The notes: generated by a model not told the origin, from the sequence alone. A DNA stretch of 64,000 bases from Poecilobothrus nobilitatus (GCA_947095535.1 OX352772.1:37529445-37593444), one strand, 5' to 3'; counted from the stretch's first letter, positions 23,069 through 35,658 are shown. Made by a program: numbers and translations.

Positions 23069-25369
23069 TATTTTCTTGTTGTTCTATCAATTGCAACACT
23101 GTTTGCATAAAACGAAGTTATAACCCACTCCATTCTTAGACTAATAAAGTTCTATTTGCTCTCGAATATTTTTGAAGCTTCTGTGTAGCAGTCAATTGAG
23201 TTTTCTTTATTAACAATTAATGTTTCCGATGTTATTTATGTAATATCATTCATCATTATCACTATATTATCTATTAATAGTACATTAAAGATTTTCTTCC
23301 ATTGAGTTGTAAATGTGATATTTAAAATCTTAATTTGAAACAGAATTTTCCTTTTAATTATATTAAATGTGTACTATGGAATGATGGAAATTCATTAAAA
23401 GTGAACCAACAAACAAACAAAGATATTCATAGTCTCTATACTTAATAATCTCTGATATAGCGATGTCCCTTTTTTTATAGTCATTGCACTTTGTTTCATT
23501 TGATTAACTATCTCTCATATTTTCTATATTTCAGATACTCTGGCATTTTTATAATATGTAACCCTATTATTTATATGTTCATCTCGTCTTTATTCAAGTT
23601 CAGAAGTGTATCAGACACTATTTTACTTAGATCCCTTATAATTTTTTCAAAATTTTCTATAATTTATGTAACATTTTTAAAATTTTTTCAATTGTAATTG
23701 ATGAAAAGGAAAAAAAAAACCAAATTAAAGAGTTACCACCTTATTTCTTTAAAAATAATTACAATTAATTGTTTTAAGCTACTAGAGTTCAGTAATAAAA
23801 CTTGATTGAATCATTTAATAAAATATTATCTTGTTTTTAAAGATTAATTGTATATATAAATAAACACTGATTATAATTAAAAAAATTAGAAAAAAATATA
23901 ACAAGAAAATATGGCCTCCAGTTCTAACTGCACTTTGATAGATACTCTTGATTAAAAATTGAATATTAAAAACCAAAAAAAAAAAAAAACAAAATAAAAG
24001 AAAACTATGATTGGCTTGGTAATTAATAATAAAATAATAAACAAAAAAAAAAAAAAAGAATTTTGAATTTTTGATTGCAATAAAAAAAAAGTTAAAAAAA
24101 ATTCGATAAATATTCATGCCATAGATAAATTTTTTAATGTTGCCAGATTAAATTTACGGAAGCAAATTTGTTAGTTTTTTTTTTTTTGTTTTTCATTTTT
24201 TGACATTTAGCTGAGGAAGAACTTGTTGTTTCTGTTGCATTGCATATTGTTTTTTATTTTTTTTTTTTTTTGGTTTTTGTGATTAGTTGTTTGTAACATT
24301 GATAATCAAGTTCAATAAACTTTGAATGTTATGATATTTAAAATTAAAAGAAAGAAAAAAAAAAAAAGTATTGCCATTGATAAACATTAAAAATTTAATA
24401 TTTTGTTAATTAATTTGAACTTGAATTTTAAAATTGTATATTCGAATTCGATTTATCTATGAAAAACAAAAAAGAAAAGATTTCTATAGTTAAATTTCTA
24501 AATAAGTACAAAATATAAATAAACTATAAGCATTTGTTTTTTTTTTCTTTTTTAATCGAAAATCAGGTTTTACTAGTTTAATTTTTTGTTTTTTTTTTTT
24601 TTTTGGCAAATTTAAAATTTTTCGCGCAATTATTTGCAAACATTTTTTTTTTTTTTTTTTCTTCTTTTGTAATAAATTTTTACTTAAAGATTTAATCTGC
24701 TATAGGAAATTAGATATATAAATATAGATAAAATTTTTATAACCTATGACACTAAAACTTGTTCATCTAACTAACAGATACCAAAAAATGTAGTAAATTA
24801 GAATAATAAAATATTTCATTATAGAGTTTTACAGTTAGTTTGTGACAGTTATTTGGATAAAATTATTATTCATAATATGTCACCTTGAACTTTTCATTTT
24901 ATTTGAAATTGAACTTTGAAGGTTTATTTTTTTTGTTTTTTATTTATGAAAATACAAATATACATGTGTACATTAAAATAAGTGGTTTTGTTCAAAAATA
25001 GAAGAAATAGAAACAAAAATAGCTTTTTAGGTTTATAATGTGTATAATAAAACTTAAAAGTGATAAAATTATTTAAATTTTATAAATTTGGATATTTATG
25101 TGTTATTGGAGTATCTTTTTTTTTTTATTGAAAACGAAAAATTAGCAACGTATAATGTATCGCGATGATACATTATTTTACTTTTATATAGTGTGCAAAA
25201 TGTGGTGTCCTCATACTACAAAAATAATTAGGATATAATCCCATTAAATTCATGTACAGGCAAATGGATTTAGGAACTAAAAATCTTACACTACAAAAGG
25301 GGTTACACTACAAAGGTTAGGTTACCTTAGTCTCTTTTTAGAGTTTTCACTTTATCAAAAATAGAAAAA
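23069..25369. other. AT-rich DNA without recognised genes
   Basis: No gene was recognised. It is rich in homopolymer tracts, for example at 24176, 24250, 24590 and 24644. The open frames at 23491-23697 and 23815-24117 translate these tracts and look like noise. Confidence 0.55.
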
Positions 25370-25895
25370 ATAAGCCATAGTATGGTAAGTGTATATACGA
25401 AACCAAATGTTTTTAAAGGCGCATGTTTTCTAGAATGCAATAAAAAGCATTCTAAGAATTGTGTGAATTATGTCCTACATTAGAGAAACTTGCACAGGTG
25501 TTAATATATTAATAGCCCAAGATCTTTTTCTTTCAAAATTTCAAGGCTCTCACTGAAAGCCAAATATACCAAAAACTTATGTATTTTTATATTGATTTAT
25601 AGGACTTAAGAATTTTTCCCTTGTTTTTAGATTGAAAAAGTGTTAAGTAGAACTTGAAATATAAACATTTGAAAATACGGTCTTTTCCATCTTTAACGGG
25701 TTGTTGTTGTTACAATGTAATGCGTGGGAATCCATGCAAAAGTTGTTAAGAAACATTAATATTTTAATAAGACCTATCCATTATTCTTTACTCTTTTAAA
25801 CTCTTTTAACTTTTTTTTTTAAACAGTGTACAAGTTTTGTAAACAAATGGTCGGACAGAGAAAATAAAACTAATATGGAAATTTATTGAAGTTTT
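25370..25895 (+). mobile_element. Lineage A element, heavily degraded copy A6
   Basis: Recognisable in order are TTTTTAAAGGCGCATG (25410), AACTTGCACAGGTGTT (25488), TTCAAGGCTCTC, AGATTGAAAAAGTGTTAAG (25630), CCATCTTTAACGG (25687), and GTGTACAAGTTTTGTAAAC with TGGTCGGACAGAG (25827-25860). This is the same order as copies A7, A9 and A10. Both ends are uncertain. Confidence 0.55.
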
Positions 25896-26673
25896 TTTAT
25901 GAGGATATTCAGGATATTTTAATTTTAAGAAATTTCTTACTTGACTATCCTTTGATTTCCATTCAAAGATTATGCAATCAGTTTTTAACTTTTTCATATA
26001 CTGTTATTTACAAATTTTCTAATATTCGTAGTCAGTTAGTTAATAGCATAAAGATATGATGATAATATAAAAATAAAGATAAAAAAATAAAGCAAAAATA
26101 TTTAATTAGTACTGAAGAAGTGCATACTTGTATTATAATAAATAGCTATAGGAAAAAAACACATTGAATAGAAAAAAAGAACTCTATAAAAATGGTGTAT
26201 TAAAATCTTAATCCTAATCTTTTATAATTCTAATCTTAGTTCATTATATTAATCTATTAGAATTTATAGTTTTTATGTTGGTCTTCTTTTTTTTTATCCG
26301 TTGTAATGTAGGTATTTTATTGCCAACAATATCAATATTTGTTCCTTAGCTGCCTGTATATTTTAATCAAAATTTTTAATTACACTTTAAAATTTAATTA
26401 ATTTTTTTTTATTTCTTCATTAAACAAAAAGTGGATTGCTTATTGTTTTTTCTGAGAGAATAATTTAAATATTTTTAAAGTGTTTTTGTTTGTAATTGAT
26501 TCATTTATTGATTTTATAGAAACGTTGGTGACTTAAAGACAATTAAACTTAAAAAGGCTTGTTTTAGAAATTGATATCTTTCCTATACTAAACAAATGAG
26601 AATGAGAAAATTGTTTTCAAAACATATTATGTATAATATGTTTATACATATGCTATAATATAAGCCTATATAT
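25896..26673. other. AT-rich DNA without recognised genes
   Basis: Nothing recognisable was found. Confidence 0.5.
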
Positions 26674-27030
26674 TTAGTAGTATATTTCAAGCTGAATTGT
26701 ATGCAATCGAGGGATGCCGGATGCGTACAATGTAACCTAGATGAAGAATATAAAAATGGAGAGTAGAGCAATGAGGTAGCGAATCGCTTTGCAAAAGAAG
26801 AAGTTGGAAGTCTCTTTAAAGATCCCGAACCATTTTTTGACATAAGAAAACACTAAAAAAAAGAAACACTAAAAAAAAACTCAGGGAACAAACTATGGTA
26901 TGAAAAATTCAAACTCAGACAATCTAAAGAACTTCTAGGAAAGTATAACCATAAAAGTAATAATAAAATCATAGGAGTCAGTAATTCTATCAAGTTTCCT
27001 GGCCTAAAAGGATTTTTGAATCAAAATCAG
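26674..27030 (+). pseudogene. LINE RNase H domain and downstream segment, decayed (I/LOA/R1-like)
   Basis: On the plus strand 26674-26738 reads SSIFQAELYAIEGC, matching the FQAELYAI motif with the catalytic glutamate of RNase H. After stops and a frame change, 26757-26842 reads SNEVANRFAKEEVGS, matching the GNEVADxLAKEG motif. From 26887 a further frame reads LWYEKFKLRQSKELL and IKFPGLKGFLN, like the segment that follows RNase H in I, LOA and R1 LINEs. Several stops make it dead. The minus-strand open frame at 26583-26843 is its shadow. Clade assignment is tentative. Confidence 0.65.
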
Positions 27031-28392
27031 TTCAGTTTTGAAGTAAAATTATTACAAATGCATCTGTTTTATTTCTCAAGTATTTTTTTCAATGTTTCTT
27101 CAACTTTTCTTTAGTATTTTCGATGACAATCACGTGGGTCTAAAAAAATAACATGCAATAATAAAAACTTTATTTTAAAAATTTTCTTAGTAATTGCAAT
27201 TAACTTTTATAAATTTTTTTTTTGTACGTCCATGGGGCATTAAAAAAAAATCAATTGTTATTAAAAAAACTTTATGAAATGGACAATAAATGGCTGCTAA
27301 AAATAATGACATTGAAAAATTTTGCAAGGAAATCATGAATTCGTTTGTCAAGTATACCACAAAAAAAAAAAAAATTAACTTTAAGGTGTGAAATTTTCTA
27401 ACCTTCAATAATAACTATCGTTTATTTATTTTTTTTTTTTGTAAATCTTATTTTATTCGAAACACGTGATTGAATAAATCCTTTACAATTTCCTTACCTT
27501 TCATCGTTATCCAACATTTTATCATAATTAAATTTACAAATGATTTTCTAAGAAAAAAAAAAAAATCCCACCAAAAAAACTCATAAATTTTCTCATATGG
27601 AACAAGTTTAAAGTCCCAAGTCACATAAATATTATTATATACATAAGACATACACATACTTAAAATATTCTCATAAATTTCATCGATGTTTCAACCAAAA
27701 AAAAAAAAAAAAAAAAATTTAAAATCAATAAATTATTAAATTTAAAATTTAAGACACAATTTTTAATGTTTTTTTTTTTTTTCTAAAATTATGTTTAATC
27801 TAACGCCAATATATCGTCATATTAATATATTATATACAATTGCGAGAAAATTTTATTGCATGCAATTTCATATAACATTCAACTACAACTACACAAACAA
27901 TATTAGAAATTAGAAAAACAAAAAAAAAAAAAAAACAAAAAAAAAAAAAAACAAAAAAAAAACAAATTCGGGATAAAATGATATAAAAAAAATATAATAT
28001 GACAGTATTGATAAACACGCATATCATAACCATGATTTAATATTTTTTTCTACTTTTTTTTTTTGCAAATAAATTGAAAATAGAAAATAGAAAGAGAAAG
28101 AGAAAGAAAATAAAAATGTTGTTAGGAAAAAAATTAAACAAAAAACAGAAAAAAAGCCGTTTAGAATAGTAAAAAAATTAGTAATAATCGAAAGAAAAAT
28201 ATAAAAAAAAATATAAAATAAATCGGCATCTAATGATGGGAATTTTCTTTTACGTCTTTTATATTAGCTCTGGTGGTGACTAGTCACAATGAATTTATTT
28301 TGTTTCTTTTTCCATAGTGTTTAATTTGCGTAAAAATAAAACTGGATATTTTATTTATTTAAAGGAAAGAAATTTTAAATTTTTTATATTTT
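27031..28392. other. AT-rich DNA dominated by homopolymer tracts
   Basis: No gene was recognised. It contains a 24-base poly(A) run at 27694-27717 and three long A runs separated by single C bases at 27919-27964. Open frames here (27187, 27448, 27830 on the minus strand) are translations of these tracts. Confidence 0.6.
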
Positions 28393-28945
28393 TTTAAGTG
28401 AATTTTTAAAATTTTTCAAGAAAATCTGCTCTATAGTTTCATTCTTTCCGGCTGTCTGTTTTTTAACAAAACATTGATTGAAATCGTTTGAAATTAAGCA
28501 ATGATTTTTTTTGAAAGCATTTAATATTGTGTAAAAACTTTTTGACATGTGCTTCAATCATCAAACCCCAAAACTAATAAAAAGTTCTATTTTTAAGTAA
28601 ATATATAATTTACGTTTTACTGATCGCTTTCGATTTCGCTTTCATAAAAAATATTTGCAGTCCTACTCCCGGTACGGAGCTAAAATTAAAGATCAACAAT
28701 TAATAATTTAGAAAATTTAAAATTTCTCGATATTTAAAATATTGACATCCACGCACATTTCTTTAAGGAAAAATAAAAAATTCTAAATTAAAATAATATA
28801 CTTTTAAATGTGTAGTTAAGATTCTGAAGAATATCTGTGTTTATTCTTTATTGAAAAAATTTATAAAAGATGTGCAATGTAAGGAATCGAATGTTTTGTA
28901 AAGTGTACATTTAAAAATCCTATTAATTTTCCATAATGCCTTGTT
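28393..28945 (-). mobile_element. Lineage A element, degenerate shortened copy A5
   Basis: The left part has TTTTTAAGTGAATTTTTAAA, TATAGTTTCATTCTTTCCGG and CTGTCTG in place of the GTCC core. A GGTACGGAGCTAAA block lies near 28669. The right end reads GTGTACATTTAAAAATCC and CATAATGCCTTGTTTT. The middle third is missing. Confidence 0.55.
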
Positions 28946-29239
28946 TTGCTTAAATAATTTTTTAAAATTTTCTGATTTGAATATAATGGTATATGTATTT
29001 GAAAATTTAGAATGGTGTTGTATGCTATTTATTAAAAATGACCAAGAAAATTAACTGTACTGGGTAATCCTTTTTTAGAACTTTAATACAGTACTTATTT
29101 TGTTGACAATTTAATAAAATATTTTCTTTTCTGTACAAATCAAATAAAACTAATAATTATGAAGAAAACATGTAGTAATGTTCTATCCATTACTATCCGT
29201 TATATGTCGTTGTCATCGTATGGTTTAAAACTTTGGTAT

Positions 29240-29485
29240 TTAATCGAGAAGTTGTATGATGGCCACTAAAATATGCTGCTCTAGACAAGCCAAATTCTCT
29301 CCAGAAATCATTAGCATAAGACTAGACTCTTTTTGTTCACAATTTCAGATACCTAACCTCAATAAAAACCGAGTTATTTTGATACTGAGCAAGAATATAT
29401 GTACTTCCATGTCTATTTTGTTTTCTTTAAGGTGTCTGAAATGTAGTGGAAAATTTATAATACAGACAATTATGTAGTATAATCA
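29240..29485 (+). mobile_element. Lineage C element fragment, copy C4
   Basis: It carries GAGAAGTTGTATGATGGCC, TGCTGCTCTAGACAAGCC, TTTCAGATACCTAACCTC, ACCGAGTTATTTTGATACTG and TTTAAGGTGTCTGAAATG, which align in order with a satellite half-unit and the 3' part of C1. The GTCC microsatellite and terminal hairpin are lost. The open frame at 29256-29477 lies wholly inside and is not a gene. Confidence 0.65.
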
Positions 29486-30539
29486 TTTTTGTACCAAGTA
29501 ATAGATGGCACACAAATAACTCTAGAAGTTTCTGTGTTTCATAATTTTTTACAATAATTACAGCCAAAGTATAATCAATTAGTTAATTAATTAAATCTAA
29601 ATTAGTCTAATATTAATATTAAATGACTCTATGGATTTCTTCTCTTCTCTGTCCAGTATTATGATAGAGAATTTTTTTTCCCTGAAAAACTTCCTTTTAT
29701 CTATTCCATTTCTTTTTTCCTTGTAACTTGCTGAAACAAAGAGTGTAAAATCATTCATTTATCAAAACACGAAATTTGTAACAGTTTATGTAGTGTATAA
29801 TGCAATCATTAGATGATTATTTAAACTCTAGTAGGAGCTCCTACTAATTCGTTAATTAATTTTGTTGTAATGTCAAAAATATAAGTTTATTATTGATTTA
29901 TAGTATGTTTATAAACACTTGAACGAATTTCATTTAAATGTTTCTTTATAATCCTAAGCGTGCGTCATAATTCATAAATTTTCGAAATTATATTCAGGAT
30001 TTTAATTATAAAAAAAGAGAGGATTCCTTTATGTCTATTCTTTTTAGATGATTAGACTCGAGACATTTTAAAAACCTTATTTAGGTTTTAAGAACCTTAG
30101 TTCCTCTATTCGTTCTATAATGCAGTAATAATAGTTCATTAAACAACTTAGTATATTACAGATATAACAGATACAGATACTCAAAACAGACGGTACATAC
30201 CAAACTAATGAACAGATTTTATATCAATGTTAGAATTACAAAACTATATATGCTCGTTTATTGATTGATCCAGTTGAGCAATAGTTATTATATTATGAAA
30301 CCAACACCATTATAAATTCATTCAAAATATAAAAATAAGATCAAAGATATGCAAGTGATAAAAACATGGATATAGATAAGATATTTAGATAACATTGGCA
30401 TTTTTATGTGGATTAAATTTGAGTTAACATGTAAATAAATGTATGTGTAATATAGTAGTTGAGAGAATAGATTGAATTTTCACTTGATATTTTTATAGTT
30501 GTACGATCGAAGTTCTCAGGGTATAGGAAATTTGCAGTA
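29486..30539. other. AT-rich DNA without recognised genes
   Basis: No gene was recognised. A GTACGATCG...GGGTATAG pair at 30510-30533 might be the worn 3' hairpin of the lineage C copy that follows. Confidence 0.45.
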
Positions 30540-31196
30540 GTTTTGATTAGCCATACAACTTCTTTTTTTTATCTAAGCATAATTTATATTCTCATATCTC
30601 GGTATTTAATTAACTTGAAATGAAATATTCTAAAAAATGAATCAAGTTTTATCGCAATAACTTCTATGAAATTTAGTTGCTCTAGTTCAGCAAGTTGAGA
30701 TAATTTGCATATTTTGAAACTTAATTAATTTATATCTCGACAATCTGAATTACATAATCGACATCTGAAATTTTGTAAATGTGATCAAGTTTCATAGTAA
30801 TAATTTCTATTAAATTTGATTGAATCAGGGAAATGGGTTCGAGTAGTTTTCATACAATACCAAAATTTACATAAATATATCTCGGTATACTTAATTAAGT
30901 CAGACATCTCAAATTTTGTGGAGTATCGGCAATAACTAGGGCAATAAATTTTGTGGAGTATCGTTGCCCTAGCACAACACACACATTCCACTGGTTGTCA
31001 TACCTTGGAACTTAATTAACCTAGACATTTTAAATTTTATATAAGATTATGAAGTTTTATGCTAATTACTTTTGCAAAATATGATTGATTCGGAGCAATG
31101 GTTCGAATAGTTGTCATATAACTCCAAAAATTACCATTAATTTAATAAAAATAGCATATATTATATTGTTCTTGTTACAGTCTATTCTTCCTCAAT
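30540..31196 (-). mobile_element. Lineage C element, degenerate copy C3 with its own tandem repeats
   Basis: The right end, GTTACAGTCTATTCTTCCTC (to about 31193), matches the reverse complement of the AACGAGGAAGA...GTAGACTGTG end of C1 and C2, and the preceding ATAGCATATATTATATTG matches C2. Inside are several roughly 140-base units with TATCTCGGTAT-TTAATTAA, TCAAGTTTTAT and TTGATTGAATCAGG-like phrases, the same unit type as in C2 at 61665-61770. A perfect 9-bp inverted repeat CTAGGGCAA/TTGCCCTAG sits at 30936-30972, next to a doubled phrase AAATTTTGTGGAGTATCG. Confidence 0.6.
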
Positions 31197-32522
31197 AAAA
31201 CTTAAGTTCTTTTTACAAAAATTACTTTCATCCAAGGTTACAGAGATTTTTAATTTCAGTTATTCAATTTGATGTTCAGCAGGAAGAACAAAATTTACTA
31301 AGAATCTGTTTTTAAATTTCTAGAACTTGTGTACAATTGATGTTTAATTTATCTAATTATATTTTTTTATTAAAATCATTGGTCATTCAATTTTTAACAA
31401 ATTTTTTTAATTAAAAATATTCTTTTATTCGCTTTAATATACAAAGTATATTTTTAACCTGTATTAATTTAAAACTGTTTTAAAAACAGCAACTCAATTT
31501 TTCTAATATTTTTTTTTTTTTATATATATGAAATGAAAAATAAAATAACAGAAATTGCCCCAAAGAAAATTAAAAAAAAAAAGAAAAACAAAAAAACTTT
31601 TAAATTCTGAACAAAATATAAGATTATATGGAAATCGTAACATAGAGATGGCGCTATAAATAAATATATGTACCCTATAATCCTTTACAAAATATAATTT
31701 TCGCCCCAAAAAACAAAATATTTATGCTGTAAATTCTATCACCATAAAATACAAACAGAAAAAAAAATTTTTTATTTTTAAAGTATATTCCTTTCAATTA
31801 ATTTACTAACTATTCATTTACTGAAATGACATATAAGGCATTAAAGACATTATTATGTAAATTTTAAAAGATTTGAATATGGGTTTGTTGAAGTGGAAGA
31901 AACGTAAAAGAAAAACAAAAAAAAAAAATAAAAAAAAAAAAACAAAAACAAATGAAAAAATGTAGAAAATGCAAAAAAAAAAAAATTTAAATACTATTGG
32001 CCATTTTTTTTTTGTGGTTTTTTTTTTTTAAGAAATTTAATACGATCTGATTGACAGAACATATTAGTTAGAATATAATCTGAAGATTGTAGATGAGAAA
32101 TAAATATGTATGCATTTTCTTTTTTTTTTTTTTTTGGGAAATAAACATTCAGGTTAATATCATGATATTTAAAAAAAAAATTCTTGTTCTTACTAATTAA
32201 AATATATTGCGTTAATATCTTTAAGATAACATGAGGTTAAACCATTTCTGTTTTGGTTTTTTTTTTAAAAATAAATTGTGCAGCATGTCACAAGGATAAA
32301 TTTGTTATCTGCCAGTTGTTGTCAAAAAAAAAAAAAAAAACAAAAACGATAGAGAAAAGAAATTAGACGGTATATATATTTCTAAAATAATGTACATATT
32401 TATTATTTTGAAAATATTTATCTTATTTGTTTTAAAATATTTTTGAATAAGAATTTGTAATTTTTAAAAGACGTGTTCGTTCGTTCATTTGTCAATTTTC
32501 GAAAAATTTTAAATATTTTTAA
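31197..32522. other. AT-rich DNA dominated by homopolymer tracts
   Basis: No gene was recognised. Long A and T runs lie at 31507, 31915-31990, 32120 and 32325. The open frame at 31503-31709 is noise. Confidence 0.6.
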
Positions 32523-32714
32523 GAGACTTCGGTGGCTATGTGAGTGAGAGCGTATAAAATACGTTGTGTGTGAAGGTGTTGGTTCGAATCCCACACACGT
32601 CGTAAGAATAATCTCCCTTACGACATTTACAGCCGCGCCTGAAAAGGAAACTCTGTGTGTGTGTGGAAATTATTTATTTGGCCGGGGAAATACTAAAAAA
32701 AAAAGAAAAAAAAT
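32523..32714 (+). mobile_element. tRNA-derived SINE, copy S3
   Basis: The head has CTTCGGTGGCTATGTGAGTG (a damaged A box) and GTTGGTTCGAATCCCACAC (an intact B box, about 32579-32597). The body carries the CGTCGTAAG/CTTACGAC inverted pair and ACAGCCGCGCCTGAAAAGG. It ends in an A-rich tail near 32694-32714. Confidence 0.85.
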
Positions 32715-33002
32715 ATTTTTATAGACTGAGTAGACTATATTCACGGAAGTTCATTTCTTTTCTATTTGTAGTTGAAAATTTACAGTTAATTAAATTAAAG
32801 AAGTTTAATTTTACCACTAATAATATAGTATACGGCTAATATAGATTGTACAGCTACATCTCATCTTGCTTAATTTGTCAAGTACGTCTACATCCCATCA
32901 GTGGCGGTTTTAACGATGTCGATGTCCCTGGTGGTAAAAAAAAAATTGGGCCCCTATCCTATAAGCTATAAATTACATGGATAAATAAAAATATGCTTGA
33001 TT

Positions 33003-33188
33003 ATTTTTTTTTTTTTTTTTTTAGTGCATTTCACTGCTACATAAATGTGAACAGGAAATTACACAGCCTTTCCTTTACATGCGTGGCTGTAAATGTTGTA
33101 AGGGAGAATAACTCTTACGACGTGTGTGGGATTCGAAGCCACACTCCCTCGGTGTTTACAGCGTATTTTATACGCTCTTACCCACATT
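33003..33188 (-). mobile_element. tRNA-derived SINE, copy S4, 5'-truncated
   Basis: Poly(T) at 33003-33022 is the tail read on the plus strand. The minus strand then shows the body, with CCTTTCCTTTACATGCGTGG (plus strand) and the TTGTAAG...CTTACGAC pair. The B box appears as TGGGATTCGAAGCC (plus strand, 33128). The A box end is lost beyond GTGGGTAAGAGCG. It is opposite in orientation to S3, about 290 bases away, so the two could pair in a transcript. Confidence 0.85.
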
Positions 33189-33293
33189 TAAAAAAAAAAA
33201 CAAAAACAATATTAATTAAAATTCAGTAAAGAACTTAAACAAAAACAATTTCATTTCAACAAAAAAAACTAAAACAATATTATGCTACAATAT

Positions 33294-33348
33294 AATTACA
33301 AAGTTCCATCTACAGTGACCTTAGTTTGTTAGATGGAACCCTGTAATT
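33294..33348. repeat. 19-bp imperfect inverted repeat flanked by direct repeats
   Basis: AATTACAAAGTTCCATCTA (33294-33312) and TAGATGGAACCCTGTAATT (33330-33348) are inverted with 17 of 19 matches and a 17-base spacer. A roughly 48-base direct repeat containing AAACAATTTCATTT lies on both sides (about 33213-33262 and 33360-33410). Confidence 0.75.
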
Positions 33349-33495
33349 CCAATGCAGCGATTAACTAAAATTCAATCAAAAAACTTAAAGAAAAACAATT
33401 TCATTTACATAATAATTCTATAAACTAAATTATCCAAAAATAATAAAAATAGAAAGGAACATATTTATATATTTATATATATACCAAAATTGTAA

Positions 33496-33772
33496 TTATA
33501 TATGCTTTTTTCTAGCTTTGGCTTTTGCAAAACTATTTATTATCATATCACAATCAATATTACTCATCACTTCATATTCCATATAAAGTAATGCCATATA
33601 ATTTAATTTTTCTTCCTTCATGGAATTTCTTAAGTAAGTTTTGGCCCGTTTCAAAACGGTAAAACTTCTTTCCACAGAAGCATTGGAAATTGGCATTGTA
33701 AAAAAAATTCTAAGAATTGTCTCAACATTAGGAGATGTTGATTTTAATTATACAGCAATTTTATACAATATA
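33496..33772 (-). pseudogene. hAT transposase C-terminal dimerisation domain, remnant
   Basis: From the minus strand, 33757-33499 reads TSPNVETILRIFFTMPISNA, continuing SVERSFTVLKRAKTYLRNSM, then EEKLNYMALLYMEYE, ending at a stop at 33498-33496. The pattern of PxSNAxxERSFSxLKxxKTxLRxxM followed by RLxxLALL is the hAT family dimerisation domain at the transposase C-terminus. Only this last quarter remains; the zinc finger and the catalytic DDE parts are gone. An ATG-started reading would begin at 33696, but homology continues upstream of it, so that ATG is internal. Confidence 0.85.
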
Positions 33773-34076
33773 TACTAAAATAAAAATTTTTTTGTACGCT
33801 TTGTCAGTTTTTAAATTTTAAATGCATGACGTACAGTACACCGCGTATTTCGGCTGCTCTCATATAAATTCATGTATTAAAAAATATTTTGACAGAAATT
33901 GTACTTTGTACGCTTTGATTTAGGTTCCCTATAGTAAACATTTTGTAAAGTTAACGTTTTCATGGCATTGTGAATAGATTAATAGAATAGCAGTCCCAAG
34001 TCACAGAAATTTTTTAGTTTCAATGTTTAGCTGATGGAGCCCCTTTTATCGCGGGACCGCCCGCAAGCGCCACGTG

Positions 34077-35658
34077 CGGCGCCCCTTTTTACGTTTCTAT
34101 TATTATTATTTCTTGGTAATATTTTTTAAGTAAATATCTCTAAAACGAACGTTTATTTTAGCTACACTATATAGAACTAATCTAATCTAATAATAATAAA
34201 ACTTTATAAATTTAAAAATTATAAATTATAAATTTTTTAAAAGTTCTTCAACACTCTTGTTTCTCATTGATTTGTTTTTAAAAGTTTTACATAACAAATT
34301 AATTGGCTATGATATCTTACGTTATCCTTATCTTCTGCCTTAATCTTCGTCTTAAGGAATACATGACTTGTGGAATTTATTAGATTAAAAAATATGATCC
34401 TACATGCAATTATTTTGAAATATCAAACATTTTGTTTGTTTTGGTTATTGCTCTTGAATGGTGCAAAAGCTGTAAGCATTTGTGTTTGCTCTTGAATGGT
34501 GTTATTTTCTAGTTTAAATTGCTTTTTTTTCACCATAGTATAAACCAATCTATCTCTTTTGTTAATCTTTCTAAAATCATAGTGTTAACCTTTCTAAAAT
34601 CATACCTTTTTGATATTCACTTTCATAATATTATATAAGAATTAGTTGAAAGAGACTTTCTACACTGTTTAGCCACCTATATACAATAATTCCATCTATC
34701 TATATATAACGATTATTTAATATTGCACAACAAAATTACGTTAAATTTTAAAATTAAGCTCTGCGATTTTATTTATCCCCCCCAATGTCGTTTCGTTATA
34801 TCTCCAACTATTTTTTTTTTCATATTTCATTATATCATTACTATTTTTTCTTTTCGAAATTTTGCCATTAATGGAATGACTTGTTATTTTAATTAGTACG
34901 GTAGTTTAAAATATTTTCTCTTTAGTCCTCTTAATTTAAGAGTGGTACATACAGAAGAACTTTTTGTAGCACTAGACAATCCGTTAAATATCCGTTTGTC
35001 TACTTCTGAACATTATTTTAAATGTCCTTTTTACAAAACCCAGATTTTATTATTAAATTAATTTAAAAATTATTTAATATATTTAAAATTAATTTTACTT
35101 CTTATTTAATTTCTGATTAAATTTGACATTTAGAATTAAAAAAACAACACGTACCGCTGGTTAAAAATAAAACAGAAGAATAGAACAGAATGAAAAAAGA
35201 AAATTTTAATTGACTAATATGTCGGATAAATTTGACACAAAGTCGATATAATGAGTTTAATAAAAGTTCTTATTTTCAATTAAAAAATTTTATTATGATT
35301 TTATTTTCACTATTTGTTTTTTTTTTACTTCAGAATAATGATCGAGAAATTTGAATGAACCAGTGTAACAGGAAGAATTAAATTAAAGATTTTAAAATAT
35401 AACAGCAGGATTTTTATGTAATCTAAAGTATGACTTTAGTTTAGTATTTAAATCTAATATTGAACGCTTATTTAATCCAAAAGAATAAATGAAATTTAAC
35501 TTATTTTAACTGTATACATTTTTTTTTTTGTAAATATAATTTATTATTGTAATTTTGATATGTTATTTTAAATGTCAAACGTCCAATATATATATATTTA
35601 ATAAATATGATTTTATTATGTTAGATATTATTTTAACTGTTAACTGTTGTTTGTTTTT
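34077..35658. other. AT-rich DNA without recognised genes
   Basis: No gene was recognised. Small local duplications are present: TTGCTCTTGAATGGTG near 34449 and 34486, and CTTTCTAAAATCATA near 34567 and 34590. Confidence 0.5.

Larger units (their letters stand above)
32899..34076 (-). mobile_element. Probable hAT element with imperfect terminal inverted repeats
   Basis: The left end is CAGTGGCGGTTTTAACG, followed by GTCCCTGGTGG and GGGCCCC. The reverse complement of the right end reads CACGTGGCGCTTGCGGGC, then GTCCC, GATAAAA and GGGGCTCC, a degenerate match in the same order. CAGTGGCG ends are typical of hAT elements. Between the ends lies the C-terminal part of a hAT transposase on the minus strand and an inserted SINE. 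The internal sequence is largely decayed and no clear 8-bp target duplication is visible, so the outer limits are inferred. Confidence 0.55.

Noticed and set aside
23815..24117. A 100-codon minus-strand frame rich in Phe and Tyr resembling a membrane protein.
   Set aside because: The hydrophobicity comes from poly(A)/poly(T) tracts translated as Phe or Lys; there is no domain and no conserved start.
27919..27964. Regularly spaced C residues between A runs as a possible CRISPR-like or coding repeat.
   Set aside because: It is a poly(A) tract with point changes; there are no spacers or repeat units, and the source is eukaryotic.
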